From Candidatus Tokpelaia sp. JSC085 (GTDB taxonomy: Bacteria > Pseudomonadota > Alphaproteobacteria > Rhizobiales > Rhizobiaceae): a stretch of DNA of 64,000 nucleotides. The notes beneath the pieces were generated by a model. That model did not search any database, was not told the origin of the DNA, and worked only from the letters and a program-made list of their open reading frames with translations. A program made the position numbers and the translations under genes. This document shows positions 62,852 to 64,000 of the stretch, in pieces. Numbering within the stretch: the first letter of the stretch is position 1; every line of letters begins with the position of its first letter. The DNA lies in the NCBI GenBank assembly GCA_003331005.1, contig QENC01000001.1:124001-188000 (forward strand). The letters run 5' to 3'.

Positions 62852-62962
62852 TCTGTCCGACCCTTATGTTCTCGCTCGCTCAGGAGTGCCAGCTTATGCG
62901 GTGTAGATTGTGGGAGAGGATGTCTTCTGGCTCATTCATTGTCATTGAAAGGTGATAGTGCG

Positions 62963-63703
62963 ATGTCGATTAAATTGTCAGTAAACCTTAATGCGGTTGC
63001 TTTTCTACGAAATCGTAGGGATTTTTCTTGGCCTGATCCAGTTGATCTTGGGCGTATTGCACTCCATGCAGGGGCAGCAGGTATTACTGTACACCCTCGC
63101 CCAGATGAGCGACATATTCGTTTTTCTGATATTGGTGATATCCGTGCGATGCTAGATGATGAGTTTCCGACCTCTGAATTGAACATTGAAGGCTATCCCA
63201 CGAAACATTTTATGGCCTTGGTCGAGAACAATCGAGCCGATCAAGTAACTTTGGTGCCTGATAAGCCAGATCAATCGACATCAGATCATGGCTGGAATTT
63301 TGAAGAAGCTGCTGACTTTTTGCAACCTATTGTATCTTGTTTAAAAAAAAATATGATGCGCGTGTCGCTTTTTGCCAATCCTGATCTTCGTGGACTAGGA
63401 ATTATACAGACTCTTGGTGCTGACCGTGTCGAGTTTTACACGGGATCTTATGGCCGGGTCTGGAACGATGAAGATAAAAAACTGCTGGAACTTAAAAAAC
63501 TTGAAAAAGCAGCAGAGCATGCCTTTTCTCTAGGACTGGCCGTCAGTGCTGGTCACGATTTAACGATTGACTGTTTACCATCGCTTATCAAACGGATTCC
63601 GTATCTTGCAGAAGTCTCCATAGGTCATGGATTGATTGCGGATGCACTGAAATACGGTATAGGGATAAGCGTACAACGCTTTCTTAATGCCTTAGTAGGA
63701 TAG
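62963..63703 (+). CDS. pdxJ: Pyridoxine 5'-phosphate synthase
   Basis: Forms pyridoxine phosphate from 1-deoxyxylulose 5-phosphate and amino-acetone phosphate. 246 aa from ATG 62963 with AAGGTGA upstream. The open frame runs back through the tRNA gene to 62747, but that part is not coding. Motifs: [15 protein letters not shown] at the N-terminus, [13 protein letters not shown] (about 46-58), [27 protein letters not shown] and AGHDLT. The C-terminus has [15 protein letters not shown] (phosphate site). Deoxyxylulose phosphate is shared with the pathway of ispG. Confidence 0.95.
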   Translation: MSIKLSVNLNAVAFLRNRRDFSWPDPVDLGRIALHAGAAGITVHPRPDERHIRFSDIGDIRAMLDDEFPTSELNIEGYPTKHFMALVENNRADQVTLVPDKPDQSTSDHGWNFEEAADFLQPIVSCLKKNMMRVSLFANPDLRGLGIIQTLGADRVEFYTGSYGRVWNDEDKKLLELKKLEKAAEHAFSLGLAVSAGHDLTIDCLPSLIKRIPYLAEVSIGHGLIADALKYGIGISVQRFLNALVG

Positions 63704-63738
63704 TCGTCGATTTCATCAATTGTCCTACAGATCAGCGT

Positions 63739-63768
63739 GATATGTCATGATGACCAGTCTGACATATC
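63739..63768 (+). terminator. Weak hairpin downstream of pdxJ
   Basis: GATATGTCA (63739-63747) pairs with TGACATATC (63760-63768), 9 bp with a 12-base loop, 36 bases after the pdxJ stop. No T-run follows. Confidence 0.35.
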
Positions 63769-63937
63769 GACATCATGCTGTGCCGCTGATGCTGATGATG
63801 AGTATCCAGGATATAAAAACAGTACTTAACTTCACGTGTGTAAAAAAATTATTTTTCAGTTGAAATTCCGACTTGGGACTATTCATATCCCGCCATCCAG
63901 AATAAAGGATGAGGGTATCAGCAAGATCAGAGACCTC

Positions 63938-64000
63938 TCATCTTATGAAAGAATCTAGACCGGGAACTGTTTGGACAACGACTTCTACTTCAAGCGTGAA
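63938..64000 (-). CDS. Possible C-terminal fragment of an unidentified protein (partial)
   Basis: The minus strand is open from the window edge and reads FTLEVEVVVQTVPGLDSFIR before TGA at 63940-63938. Its composition looks protein-like but I do not recognise it. A plus-strand frame from ATG 63945 (MKESRPGTVW...) also runs to the edge and is less protein-like. Neither can be confirmed without the next bases. Confidence 0.25.
   Translation of the reverse strand, partial: FTLEVEVVVQTVPGLDSFIR

Noticed and set aside
62747-62962. Open frame through tRNA-Ser that fuses in frame to pdxJ
   Set aside because: The stretch is the tRNA gene and its spacer; PdxJ homologs begin at 62963, where a proper ribosome-binding site is found.

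Overview
This window reads as a chromosomal housekeeping segment of an AT-leaning (about 40-45 % GC by eye) alphaproteobacterium of the Rhizobiales/Hyphomicrobiales, closest in gene content and order to the Brucella/Bartonella group. Signs are the nuoJKLMN-birA-RNase J-proS-lolC-lolD-dnaE order, the pyrG-kdsA-eno-ftsB-pdhABC-lpd-lipA-coq10 string, an E1-beta subunit with its own lipoyl domain, class II DAHP synthase, short alpha-type ProRS and a class A RNase P RNA. Several neighbours I would expect from remembered Brucella-type synteny are missing at intact-looking junctions. Together with AT-rich, sometimes eroded spacers, this suggests a genome that has undergone reduction, as in a host-associated lineage. 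That is inference; no species is assigned.

Layout. 1-6540: end of the complex I operon (nuoJ, partial, to nuoN) with overlapping birA. 6.7-15.6 kb: RNase J, ProRS, the LolCD lipoprotein exporter and DnaE. 15.7-23.4 kb: rpiA, a periplasmic DUF2059 protein, glutathione reductase, DAHP synthase, NAD+ synthetase and a GluRS. 23.4-26.9 kb, minus strand: RhlE helicase, NAD kinase and a DUF815 ATPase. 27.0-28.1 kb: yajC and an Mth938-type protein with no secDF between them. 28.2-31.9 kb, minus: ppiD-trpD-trpC. 32.0-44.9 kb, plus: tpiA, secG, pyrG, kdsA, eno, ftsB, the pyruvate dehydrogenase cluster, lipA and a Coq10-like protein. 44.9-48.2 kb, minus: HAD phosphatase-ribF-tgt. 48.6-53.6 kb: ispA, ispG, a peroxiredoxin and phosphoglucomutase. 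53.7-59.5 kb, minus: murJ, trpS, nfuA and groES-groEL behind a perfect CIRCE operator. 60.2-64.0 kb: accB-accC, RNase P RNA, tRNA-Ser(GGA), pdxJ and the edge of another possible gene.

How it fits together. The genes cover respiration (complex I), lower glycolysis to acetyl-CoA (tpiA, eno, pdh with lipA supplying lipoate), fatty-acid initiation (accBC), isoprenoids (ispA, ispG), envelope building (kdsA, murJ, lolCD, secG, yajC, ppiD), cofactors (NAD, FAD, PLP, biotin ligation) and translation (ProRS, GluRS, TrpRS, tRNA-Ser, RNase P). No insertion sequence, prophage, CRISPR array, secretion system or toxin was seen.

The most interesting observations are: (i) a two-domain NAD+ synthetase whose nitrilase-type glutaminase domain has lost its catalytic cysteine (Gly in its place) and the surrounding motif while the synthetase domain is intact, so it is probably ammonia-dependent; (ii) a possible three-way-junction RNA between ribF and tgt; (iii) a tRNA-guanine transglycosylase without the usual zinc ligands; (iv) missing neighbours such as secDF; (v) homopolymer tracts placed where slippage could matter (G9 in front of nuoK, A11 inside trpC).
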